A stretch of DNA of 64,000 nt from Calothrix sp. PCC 6303 (GTDB lineage Bacteria > Cyanobacteriota > Cyanobacteriia > Cyanobacteriales > Nostocaceae), in the NCBI RefSeq assembly GCF_000317435.1, contig NC_019751.1:3596001-3660000 (forward strand), read 5' to 3'. Made by a program: the position numbers and the translations under genes. The notes below the pieces were generated by a model, which saw nothing but the letters and a program-made list of their open reading frames with translations, was not told the origin of the DNA and ran no database searches. This document shows positions 16,772 through 24,568 of this stretch, one piece after another; position 1 is the stretch's first letter; every line of letters begins with the position of its first letter.

Positions 16772-18178
16772 ATGACAGACTTTCTCCCTAGTGGAATTCA
16801 GCTAGTATATCTAGTTGCCGCATCATTATTTATTCTGGGTTTGAAAAAACTCGGCTCCCCCGCAACCGCAAGAAACGGTAACATCGTTGCCGCAGTGGGG
16901 ATGTTGTTGGCAGTAGTCGCCACCATGCTCGACCAACATGTCCTCAACTATGAAATGATTTTAATCGGGTTAGCAATTGGCTCCATCATTGGTGCCATTG
17001 GAGCCTACAAAGTCCAAATGACTGACATGCCCCAAATGGTGGGTTTACTCAACGGATTAGGTGGTGCCGCATCCGCACTAGTTGCCGTTGCCGAATTTTG
17101 GCGGTTACTGGATGCAGGTGTAACCATACCCCTTGATGTCAACATCTCTATGCTGTTGGATGTATTAATTGGTGGTGTCACCTTCACCGGGAGTATGTTG
17201 GCATTTGCCAAACTCCAAGGTTTAATTAGTGGTACCCCAATTACATTTCCACTGCAACAACCCTTCAACCTAATGCTGTTAGGAAGCTACATAGCGGGTA
17301 GTGCCTACTTAGTGGTACACCCTGACAGCCTCCCCATATTTCTGGCTGTAGTTGCCGTTTCCCTCGTGTTAGGTGTAATGTTTGTCATCCCCATCGGTGG
17401 CGGTGACATGCCTGTGGTAATTTCACTATTGAACTCGTTATCCGGTATCGCCGCATCTGCCGCTGGTTTCGTGGTGATGAATAACATGTTGATTATTGCT
17501 GGTGCTTTAGTTGGTGCATCAGGCTTAATCCTCACCGAAATCATGTGTAAAGCCATGAACCGCTCATTATTTAGCGTGTTGTTCAGTGCTTTTGGTTCAG
17601 CTTCAGCTTCCGGTGGTGGTGCTGCTGCGGGTGGTACAAGTAACAAAACAACACGAAGTATTGATCCTGAAGAAGGAGCGATGATGTTAGGTTATGCTCG
17701 TTCAGTAGTAATTGTCCCTGGTTATGGGATGGCAGTAGCCCAAGCACAGCATAGCGTTCGGGAATTAGCAGATCAACTAGAACGGATGGGTGTTGATGTC
17801 AAATATGCAATTCACCCCGTTGCTGGCAGAATGCCAGGACATATGAATGTGCTTTTAGCTGAGGCAAATGTCCCCTACGAGCATTTGCATGATATGGAAG
17901 ATATTAACCCTCAGTTTGATCAAACAGACGTAGCTTTAATTATCGGTGCAAATGACGTAGTAAACCCCGCAGCCCGAACCGACAGCAGCAGTCCAATTTA
18001 CGGAATGCCAATCTTAGACGTAGACAAAGCCAAACAAACCATCGTTATTAAGCGGGGGATGAGTGCAGGTTTTGCTGGTGTGGATAATGACTTGTTTTAC
18101 AAAGATAAAACCACAATGTTGTTTGGTAGTGCCAAGGAGATGGTAGCGAAGTTGGTTGCTGAAGTAAAACAACTTTAG
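16772..18178 (+). CDS. pntB: NAD(P) transhydrogenase beta subunit
   Basis: The product has 468 residues. The first about 260 contain around nine membrane helices with the conserved 'LNGLGGAASALVA', 'GSMLAFAKLQG' and 'IPIGGGDMPVVISLLNSLSG', the proton-translocating part. The C-terminal domain III binds NADP(H): 'VVIVPGYGMAVAQAQHSVRELAD', 'YAIHPVAGRMPGHMNVLLAEA', 'ALIIGANDVVNPAA' and 'IVIKRGMSAGFAGVDNDLFY'. Full length with all motifs. It is last of the pnt group, with a 30-bp perfect palindrome 32 bp after its stop. Confidence 0.98.
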   Translation: MTDFLPSGIQLVYLVAASLFILGLKKLGSPATARNGNIVAAVGMLLAVVATMLDQHVLNYEMILIGLAIGSIIGAIGAYKVQMTDMPQMVGLLNGLGGAASALVAVAEFWRLLDAGVTIPLDVNISMLLDVLIGGVTFTGSMLAFAKLQGLISGTPITFPLQQPFNLMLLGSYIAGSAYLVVHPDSLPIFLAVVAVSLVLGVMFVIPIGGGDMPVVISLLNSLSGIAASAAGFVVMNNMLIIAGALVGASGLILTEIMCKAMNRSLFSVLFSAFGSASASGGGAAAGGTSNKTTRSIDPEEGAMMLGYARSVVIVPGYGMAVAQAQHSVRELADQLERMGVDVKYAIHPVAGRMPGHMNVLLAEANVPYEHLHDMEDINPQFDQTDVALIIGANDVVNPAARTDSSSPIYGMPILDVDKAKQTIVIKRGMSAGFAGVDNDLFYKDKTTMLFGSAKEMVAKLVAEVKQL

Positions 18179-18209
18179 GGAATTCTGACCATTTGAACTT
18201 CTAGATATT

Positions 18210-18239
18210 AGTAGGGACACAAAATTTTGTGTCCCTACT
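18210..18239. terminator. 30-bp perfect palindrome after pntB
   Basis: AGTAGGGACACAAAA is followed at once by its exact complement. It lies between convergent genes (pntB and the DUF262 gene), so it may stop transcripts from both sides, but only short T runs flank it. It could also be a repeat element. Confidence 0.45.
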
Positions 18240-18281
18240 GATTTTTGGGTAATTAAAATTATATTTACATCGGATATTTTT

Positions 18282-18422
18282 GTAGGGTGTGTTACGGCTA
18301 TGCAATATTTTGAGAGTATGAGTAAGTCAGAATTTGCCGTAACGCACCAATTGATTGGTGCGTTACGACGCATTTAGATTGTCGTTCAAAGTGACATACA
18401 GTCAACGTCTAACGCACCCTAC
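18282..18422. repeat. 141-bp element with terminal and central inverted repeats
   Basis: The ends GTAGGGTGTGTTA (18282-18294) and TAACGCACCCTAC (18410-18422) pair with one mismatch. Inside, GTAACGCACCAAT/ATTGGTGCGTTAC (18339-18351/18354-18366) is a perfect 13-bp hairpin. The TAGGGTG(T/C)GTTA end is shared with repeat A at 24400 and 5590. No coding capacity. Confidence 0.65.
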
Positions 18423-18544
18423 GATTCTCTGCTTTTTAGGAAATAAAAAAATTTAGGATTTACGCACTATACAAATTCACGAAAACAAGAGATTTCAGCT
18501 TTGGTGCAGTAACTTGTTAGGTTGTGGACTGAATCAGAGAAACA

Positions 18545-20230
18545 CTACAATCGCCATACTTTTTTTAAGCTTTGTAAAGAAGTTTCTTGACGTTGATTAA
18601 TCACTTCTGGAGTCCATTCAGTTTGGTATAAGACTTGGCTTGTTAAGGCAAATGCTGAAATACCTGTTCCACTAAAAAAATATTTTTCTTTCTTCTTGTC
18701 AAAATCATAGTTTTGTGCTTCGGAATTCTTTTTCCGAGATAGCAAAACCAAGTTGCCTATACGATGTACATACTGAATACGCTCTTCCTCATTTGGAAAA
18801 CATTTCAGCCATATACTATCTTGTTTTGGATTTTGAGGAAGTACATGTTCAATTGTAACAACTGAGTGGTCGTGACTTGCTGCTCCGTCAGAAAGAGCGG
18901 AATCAAGACGTAATAAAACATATCGGCTAATTTTGTAGATTAGGTATAAATCTCCATCAAGAGTTTTGATTATGCGATCGCACTCATCAGAAGTCAACTG
19001 TAATGGGGAATCAAGCGCATATAAATCAGCATTGTTTTCAATAGCAGTAAGAAGTCTTATGTATCGACTGGTACGAGCATTTATATCTGCACGTAAAATC
19101 ATCAAACCTGCTGCTAATCTTTCCAAATCAGTGAAAAAACGTCTCAGTTTATCGGGGTTATGGTAGTTTTGAGAAAAATACAAAATTGCTGGTGGAATCC
19201 AGTCAAAGTTATCTATTTGATTTAGCCATCGGAACAAAGAGTTAACAACCTTTGCGTCTTCACCATGACCCCCATAATTTGCCTTCTTGATAATTTCTAA
19301 AGCATCAGAATAGGGTTTTAGTACATCATCAATAAACTTCTGTGGTTCTTTTTGAGGCTTTATATGATTACGAAATTCCTTGAGGGCAGTCTCTTGCAGT
19401 TTAGCCTTGCGACGAATCATGCGAATGTGAGAAAATAGCTCTTTAAATGTATCACGACCCAAATCTTCTTCCTCACCTTCCCAAATCTTTGTGTATTTTT
19501 CCTGTTCTGATGAAGAAATGGCTCCAATAATATCTGATTTCAGAAGATCAGGGAGGCTGAGATCTAAACCACGGGAATTAAGAACAGAAAATATGCGATA
19601 CGCTGAATCAATATCAGGTGTAGAAACAACTACTAAAAAGCAACGAGTGATTAAATACTGAATAAATTTTTCAAGTTTATGCTCATCAATTGTTTTTAAT
19701 TCTTCAATTAAATGCCTTGTATTCGCTTGGATATTTTTTTGGCTATCTGTTAACAGCGAAGCATTAAGAGCTAAAAGATCATCTAAACTTTCTGCATTTT
19801 GTATGTATTTACGGAAAAAATCTTCATCTCTCTCACGTAGTTTCAGACGATAGCGATCACCTATACCTGCGACTCTTTTCCCTTTTTGATAAATATATTC
19901 TGTAATTTCTGATGCACTTTCAGAATTTGCTAAACTCCGTAGAACAGCCAAAAGAATCGTAATAGTTGTCAATCGTTGTTGTCCATCAACTACATCAGCT
20001 TCAGGAGCGTCATCACTCTTAATCAAAACTATGCTGCCTAGAAAATAGGGGTTTGCGTCAGCGACAGATTCAGAACCATCTCCTAAGAAGGACAGTAAGT
20101 CGGCTAACAGTTCACCTGCTTCTTCAGTTGTCCAAGCGTAGGGACGTTGGTAAGCTGGGATGGAAAATGTAAAATCGTTACTAAAAACTTTGAGCAGTGG
20201 TTTTTCGGTAGCATGAATGGCGACTGACAT
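18545..20230 (-). CDS. DUF262 and DUF1524 protein, GmrSD-like nuclease candidate
   Basis: The product has 561 residues. The N-terminal DUF262 (ParB/sulfiredoxin-like fold) shows 'FSIPAYQRPYAW' (about 22-33) and 'VVDGQQRLTTI' (about 80-90), the nucleotide-binding DGQQR motif. A helical middle follows. The C-terminal DUF1524 domain, of the His-Me finger (HNH-like) type, has 'TIEHVLPQNP' (His near 462) and 'RIGNLVLLSRKKNSEAQNYDFDKKK'. Related fused proteins include GmrSD, which cuts glucosylated phage DNA, and other phage-defence proteins. All visible motifs are intact. I infer a type IV restriction-like defence role; the modified base, if any, is unknown. It is a single gene upstream of no partner, beside xisHI and flanked by repeat 18282-18422. 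Confidence 0.88.
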   Translation of the reverse strand: MSVAIHATEKPLLKVFSNDFTFSIPAYQRPYAWTTEEAGELLADLLSFLGDGSESVADANPYFLGSIVLIKSDDAPEADVVDGQQRLTTITILLAVLRSLANSESASEITEYIYQKGKRVAGIGDRYRLKLRERDEDFFRKYIQNAESLDDLLALNASLLTDSQKNIQANTRHLIEELKTIDEHKLEKFIQYLITRCFLVVVSTPDIDSAYRIFSVLNSRGLDLSLPDLLKSDIIGAISSSEQEKYTKIWEGEEEDLGRDTFKELFSHIRMIRRKAKLQETALKEFRNHIKPQKEPQKFIDDVLKPYSDALEIIKKANYGGHGEDAKVVNSLFRWLNQIDNFDWIPPAILYFSQNYHNPDKLRRFFTDLERLAAGLMILRADINARTSRYIRLLTAIENNADLYALDSPLQLTSDECDRIIKTLDGDLYLIYKISRYVLLRLDSALSDGAASHDHSVVTIEHVLPQNPKQDSIWLKCFPNEEERIQYVHRIGNLVLLSRKKNSEAQNYDFDKKKEKYFFSGTGISAFALTSQVLYQTEWTPEVINQRQETSLQSLKKVWRL

Positions 20231-20541
20231 AGGATTCCAATTACTGACTAAGAATAAAGTTTTCTTGCGAAAGACAGCAAGAGGTTAAATATGTGTTTAC
20301 TTTGCTGTCTGTCATTAATATGGTTCCCATAATCAAAGGTCGTCTAACTTATATACTGTGGTAACGACTACAAGATAGGTTATGTATGGTGTTTACCCTA
20401 ACCTAACTTTATCTGTTATGCGATCGCGTAAATTACTTGTGTACCTCTATATATGCTCTAAGTAGCGATTTTTATTACTTGAGTTAAAGAAAATATACGT
20501 ATCAAACTATGAGCAAATTTAAATATCAAATTAAGTTTGAT
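20231..20541. other. Intergenic region upstream of the DUF262 gene
   Basis: A 311-bp AT-rich gap between two minus-strand units. It should hold the promoter of the DUF262 gene and the end of the xisHI transcript. No clear boxes, hairpin or repeat recognised apart from one HIP1-like GCGATCGC at about 20418. Confidence 0.4.
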
Positions 20542-20883
20542 CTAAGCACTAGCAAATTCTGTTAACTTCCGTTCCTGTGCTGGATAAAAAGCCAACACAA
20601 TATCTTGATGGGGAACCCCCAATTTTACAAGTTCATTTGCAATTCCTTCTTCCGTCCAATCTTCTTCAATCCAAATTTTTTCATTTTTGATCCGAAGATG
20701 AATATTTGTTCCTTTTAATCTTTTTTTACCTTGCCAACCTATATATACCCAAAGATATTGGTCATGTTCTGTATCAAAAATTAAGCTGTTTTCATATTCT
20801 TCATTCACACTAGCCGCAGCCCAATTTTGGTATTCTTGCAATATATTTTTAATATAATTTCGATAATTATCTAGCTTATCCAT
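20542..20883 (-). CDS. xisI: XisI-family protein (element excision controlling factor)
   Basis: The product has 113 residues, the usual XisI length. It starts MDKLDNYRNYIKNILQEY and has the family blocks 'DTEHDQYLWVYIGWQGKKRL', 'HLRIKNEKIWIEEDWTEEGIANELVKLGV' and 'DIVLAFYPAQERKLTEFA'. In Anabaena PCC 7120 xisH and xisI are needed with the recombinase xisF to excise the fdxN element in heterocysts, but many cyanobacteria carry scattered xisHI pairs without that element. Its start overlaps the end of xisH by 13 bp, so the two are translationally coupled. No recombinase is in this window. Confidence 0.93.
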   Translation of the reverse strand: MDKLDNYRNYIKNILQEYQNWAAASVNEEYENSLIFDTEHDQYLWVYIGWQGKKRLKGTNIHLRIKNEKIWIEEDWTEEGIANELVKLGVPHQDIVLAFYPAQERKLTEFASA

Positions 20884-21287
20884 TGGATAATTTCCTCTTG
20901 CTCAATGTCAACAACTATTAGATTTAACTGATTTTGCTGAAGAGTTAATTGAATTGATTTGCGTTGAAAAAAGTTTTCATAGATACTATCTTTTATTGCT
21001 AAATATAATTTATACTCTGGCTCTGTAACTGCAAGTAAATTTCGATACAATATATATTGACCAAGTGCCAATTCAAAATCTCTCATTAATGATGGACTAA
21101 TAAAACTTTTGACTTCAACAATTATTATTTGCCCATGTCGCTCTACTGCTACTGGTTTCTCGGCTGCTAAATCGGCGAATAACTCTGCATCTTCGTACTT
21201 AATTGTGTAAGGGTCAGCAATAATTGTCCAACCATCTTTAATCAGAGCGTTCTTAATGGCATCATGATAAATATCTTTTGCTGGCAT
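20871..21287 (-). CDS. xisH: XisH-family protein, nuclease-fold
   Basis: The start is set at the ATG at 21287 (MPAKDIYHDAIKNALIKDGW), which is how XisH proteins begin, giving 138 residues; the open frame could extend 12 codons further. The sequence 'ELFADLAAEKPVAVE' followed by 'IIIVEVKSFIS' fits the E/D...ExK pattern of the PD-(D/E)XK nuclease fold. 'DFELALGQYILYRNLL' is also typical. It acts with XisI, its overlapping downstream neighbour. A selfish pair or a toxin-antitoxin-like pair are possible roles; nothing in this window decides it. Confidence 0.93.
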   Translation of the reverse strand: MPAKDIYHDAIKNALIKDGWTIIADPYTIKYEDAELFADLAAEKPVAVERHGQIIIVEVKSFISPSLMRDFELALGQYILYRNLLAVTEPEYKLYLAIKDSIYENFFQRKSIQLTLQQNQLNLIVVDIEQEEIIQWIS

Positions 21288-21428
21288 TTTGACGACAGAG
21301 TAAGTATTACGTGTCAATGGCAAGTATTATCTTCATTATGCCCCTTCTACAGATAAATGGAAGACCTGGAAGTCCGTCTTTCCGTGTATCTCGGCTTCCG
21401 ACAATCCTAAATATCCATTTTACTTACT

Positions 21429-22544
21429 ATGGTGGCAAGATTTATATCTCCTTATGCTTTTGTCACCATATTGTGTAATAATCCGATTGCTGAAACTAGT
21501 ACGCGAGTAACTGTGCAATCCACGGATAACATAAATGATCTGGCTGATGCGCTGCAACAGCCGGCTGAACTGGACTTTGAGCTTCCTGATCCGGAAGATG
21601 AAGGTATTCCTGAGGCTGATTTTCTCCAACAAGTTGAGGTAGCTTGGCAGGTATGCGATCGCTTTGATTTACAAACAGAGATTTGGCGGGGTAGAATTCT
21701 CCGTGCGGTACGTGATCGGGAAAAAATTGGTGGTGATGGACGCGGTACTGGTTTTCTCCATTGGTTGAAGGAACGGGAAATCAGTAAGAGTCAGGCTTAT
21801 GGCTGGATTCAATTGGCTAATAGTGCTGATACTCTTCTCCAAGAAGGTAAAATTCAGGCGAGTTCGATTAAAAATTTTAGTAAACGGGCTTTTGTGGAAA
21901 CTGCCAAAGCTGCACCGGAAGTGCAACAAATGGTGGGTGAAGCGGCACAAAAGGGTGATAAAATTACCAGGCGTGAAGTTAAGCAACTTGCTGAGGAATG
22001 GACAGCGATGTCCAGCGATTTGCTACCGGAATCGGTGAAGGAAAAAGCTGCTGATAATTCTCTCCCTCCCCGTTATATTGCTCCTTTGGTACGGGAGATG
22101 GAAAAGTTGCCGGAAGTCCATCAAGTTGGAATTCAAGAAGATATTGCCGCTAATCCTGATTTGGATACTTTGAAACAAGCCACCACCGAAGCGCGGAATT
22201 TGGCAAAATATCTCAAGGCTTCGGCACAGGTTCAAGCTTTGACTCAAGACAATGTGAATGTGGAAACGGCTTTGGTGGAAGCACAGAGAATTGGTTGTTT
22301 AAATGTGGCGGCTGATTTGGTAAATCAAGCTTCTCAGTTGGAACAGATGATTGCTAAGTTGTATATGACTTGGAAGCGTGTGGGGAATTTGGCGGATCGA
22401 CTATATGTTGATACTGGTGCCAGTACACCACACTTACGTTCTTTGTTAGAGAGCATAGAACCGTTAGGAAGTCAAGTAATGTCAATTAGTATTGGCAGTC
22501 CAACTGATCGGACAATTCGTTTACAAATTCAAGAAGAAGAATAG
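21429..22544 (+). CDS. Unrecognised protein with possible DNA-binding helices
   Basis: The product has 371 residues from the ATG. The first about 28 residues (MVARFISPYAFVTILCNN) look unlike the rest and no ribosome site precedes the ATG, so a GTG at 21513 is an alternative. Residues about 75-130 ('RGRILRAVRDREKIGG' ... 'FLHWLKEREISKSQAYGWIQLA') resemble the DUF3102 or KilA/ParB-like pattern, in which a short helix-turn-helix follows a WL motif; this is a loose match. The rest is mostly helical and charged, rich in Glu, Gln and Ala. It is divergent from xisHI over a 141-bp gap. The function is not known; a DNA-binding or partition-like regulator is a guess. Confidence 0.6.
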   Translation: MVARFISPYAFVTILCNNPIAETSTRVTVQSTDNINDLADALQQPAELDFELPDPEDEGIPEADFLQQVEVAWQVCDRFDLQTEIWRGRILRAVRDREKIGGDGRGTGFLHWLKEREISKSQAYGWIQLANSADTLLQEGKIQASSIKNFSKRAFVETAKAAPEVQQMVGEAAQKGDKITRREVKQLAEEWTAMSSDLLPESVKEKAADNSLPPRYIAPLVREMEKLPEVHQVGIQEDIAANPDLDTLKQATTEARNLAKYLKASAQVQALTQDNVNVETALVEAQRIGCLNVAADLVNQASQLEQMIAKLYMTWKRVGNLADRLYVDTGASTPHLRSLLESIEPLGSQVMSISIGSPTDRTIRLQIQEEE

Positions 22545-23076
22545 TGCCAATATAAAGCAATACAGTTGAGTTAAAGAAACTTATTCAGGCAGGGTAAGAG
22601 AGGACTTAACTTAACCGTATTGCGATCTCAAGCCATTAGGGACTTGCAATTAAATAATATACCGATATACCAATCAGACTTTACCGTTTTATACTGGATT
22701 CAGAGTTTTCATCTGGTACTTTATTTTGACGCTAGTCCCTTACAAGATAGAAAAATATTATTAGGATTCGTCGAAGCTGGCAAGTCTACGCGATCGCATC
22801 TAGCACAGATCGATATATTTACGAAGTCAGATGAAACAACAAAATTGTGATTATTACTAGTCGAGACAAAACGATTAAACTGTAGAATCTAAAGAATCAG
22901 AGCTTAATCGCTTCATTTTCAGGACTTACAGACTTAGTGAACACTATAGCCGTTAGTCCTGTCACTCAACTGATTGCCAGGGGTATTAAAGGTTAAACTA
23001 CCGAACTCTGACAGTTAGGATAGATTCTGGTTAGATTTTGGATTTTTGCAAAAATCCAAAATCTCAAAACTCAAAA
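22545..23076. other. Intergenic region with a 30-bp palindrome
   Basis: A 532-bp gap between convergent genes. GATTTTGGATTTTTG and its exact complement meet at 23034-23063, 14 bp after the PSRP-3 stop on the minus strand, and may act as terminator or be a repeat. A 76-codon frame with a TTG start at about 22620 is not convincing. Confidence 0.45.
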
Positions 23077-23376
23077 TCAAGCACTACCTGTGAAGGTGAC
23101 TTCAGGAAACTTTAATTGGGCTTCAGCCATCGGGCGATTTCTGCCTTCTTCTTGCCAGTAGTTAATTACTTCTGTACCTTTGTTTAGCAGTTCTACACGA
23201 TCGACATCAGTAATCCAATGCTTGGATTCAAGTTCCTTTTTCATTTCTTCCCAGGCATCATTGCGGGGCCAGAAGAAGTACTTTGTTAAAGGGCTAGTGC
23301 CTTTACCGACAACTTGATCCACAGCCAAGGCGACATTTTCGTCTAACCACAGGATCTTTAAAATAAACTTGGACAA
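23077..23376 (-). CDS. Ribosomal protein PSRP-3 / Ycf65
   Basis: The product has 99 residues from a TTG at 23376 (read [20 protein letters not shown]), chosen because GGAGG lies five bases before it and because known PSRP-3 proteins start (M)SKF. The open frame would allow 15 more residues that do not fit the family. The whole sequence matches the cyanobacterial and plastid PSRP-3 family: '[19 protein letters not shown]', '[14 protein letters not shown]' and '[16 protein letters not shown]'. It is a small-subunit ribosomal protein found only in cyanobacteria and plastids. The short C-terminal tail is variable. Confidence 0.93.
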   Translation of the reverse strand: MSKFILKILWLDENVALAVDQVVGKGTSPLTKYFFWPRNDAWEEMKKELESKHWITDVDRVELLNKGTEVINYWQEEGRNRPMAEAQLKFPEVTFTGSA

Positions 23377-23582
23377 ACAAACCTCCGTTGGATTCCGGGG
23401 AATAATAACTAACGTTACCACTTATGTTGAAGTGGCGCTGCGATCGCTTATTCTAACCCAAGATTCCACCTCGTGGTTCAAAAATCATTTTATAGATTAA
23501 GAATTAGGTATGCAGCATTGCTGACAATATTCTTTCACACCAGCAATACAGCAGCCACCCATCTAGTTCCCACCCCTAAACC

Positions 23583-24374
23583 ATGACTGAAAAATCCATG
23601 ATTAATGCCATTGTTGTTTTCGATATTGATGGTGTCATCCGTGATGTATCCGGTTCTTATCGCCGCGCTTTAGCCGATACTGTAGAACATTTCACCAACG
23701 CTGCATATCGTCCGACACCAGTAGACATTGATCAACTCAAATCTGAGGGTATTTGGAATAATGACTGGGAAGCCTCTCAAGAACTGATTTACAGATTTTT
23801 TGAAATTCAACAACAATCCCGCCAGCAGCTACAACTTGAGTATGAAGCCGTTGTGGCATTTTTCCAATCTAAATATCGCGGTACTGAACCCCATCAGCTA
23901 ACTGGCTACATCTGCGATGAACCGTTATTACTCCAGCCAAAGTACTTGGAGTCTCTAACCACAGCGGGAATCAAATGGGGCTTTTTTAGTGGTGCTACCC
24001 GCGTTTCTGCCACTTATGTTTTAGAACAAAGACTGGGTTTATCTAAGCCAATTTTAATCGCTATGGAAGACGCACCCGGAAAACCTGATCCTACAGGTCT
24101 ATTTGATGCTATTCAGGATTTAGAAGTTAGTACAGATAATTTGTCAACAGTATTTTATGTTGGTGATACGGTAGCAGATATGTACACTATCCTCAAAGCC
24201 AGAGAATTAGAACCCCATCGCAAATGGGTTGCTGTGGGTGTGCTACCTCCCCATGTTCAAAAAACTGCTTCCCGTAAGGATGAATATGCAGCATCCTTAA
24301 TTAATGCGGGAGCAGATATTGTATTTTGTAATGTTCAGGATTTGACCCCAGGAAGGGTAATGGAGTTGGCTTAG
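23583..24374 (+). CDS. HAD-superfamily hydrolase, TIGR01548-like
   Basis: The product has 263 residues. Motif I is 'VVFDIDGVIRDVS' (nucleophile Asp about 13 and the acid Asp +2), motif II Ser/Thr is in 'WGFFSGATR', motif III Lys in 'GKPDP' and motif IV is 'FYVGDTVADMYTI'. The long cap after motif I and 'SYRRALADTVEHF' are like the cyanobacterial TIGR01548 subgroup. It is a phosphatase of unknown substrate. A GTG or ATG four codons inside (MINAIVVFD) is an alternative start. It stands alone, followed 26 bp later by repeat A. Confidence 0.88.
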   Translation: MTEKSMINAIVVFDIDGVIRDVSGSYRRALADTVEHFTNAAYRPTPVDIDQLKSEGIWNNDWEASQELIYRFFEIQQQSRQQLQLEYEAVVAFFQSKYRGTEPHQLTGYICDEPLLLQPKYLESLTTAGIKWGFFSGATRVSATYVLEQRLGLSKPILIAMEDAPGKPDPTGLFDAIQDLEVSTDNLSTVFYVGDTVADMYTILKARELEPHRKWVAVGVLPPHVQKTASRKDEYAASLINAGADIVFCNVQDLTPGRVMELA

Positions 24375-24399
24375 GAACTGACGGCGAATATGAGATTAG

Positions 24400-24554
24400 T
24401 AGGGTGTGTTATGGCTTTAGCCCAACGCACAATAATTCGGAAGATGGTGCATTACATTTTGTGATAACACAACGCCAGTCACCTTATGTCGGGGAACTCG
24501 CCAACAGTGCTGGCTCCCCTACGTGTGTTTCATAAATCAAATATGAGTCCTATA
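24400..24554 (+). repeat. Dispersed repeat A, copy 2 (155 bp)
   Basis: Matches 5436-5590 in the opposite orientation over all 155 bp at roughly 90% identity by eye. It begins TAGGGTGTGTTATGGC and ends GAGTCCTATA. It lies in the convergent gap between the HAD gene and crtO, non-coding, and is intact here, whereas copy 1 is hit by IS66 at its edge. Confidence 0.8.
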
Positions 24555-24568
24555 TGAGGTAAGTAGCA

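Noticed and set aside
22620-22850. 76-codon frame with TTG start
   Set aside because: No ribosome site, no recognisable pattern, and AT-rich intergenic composition.
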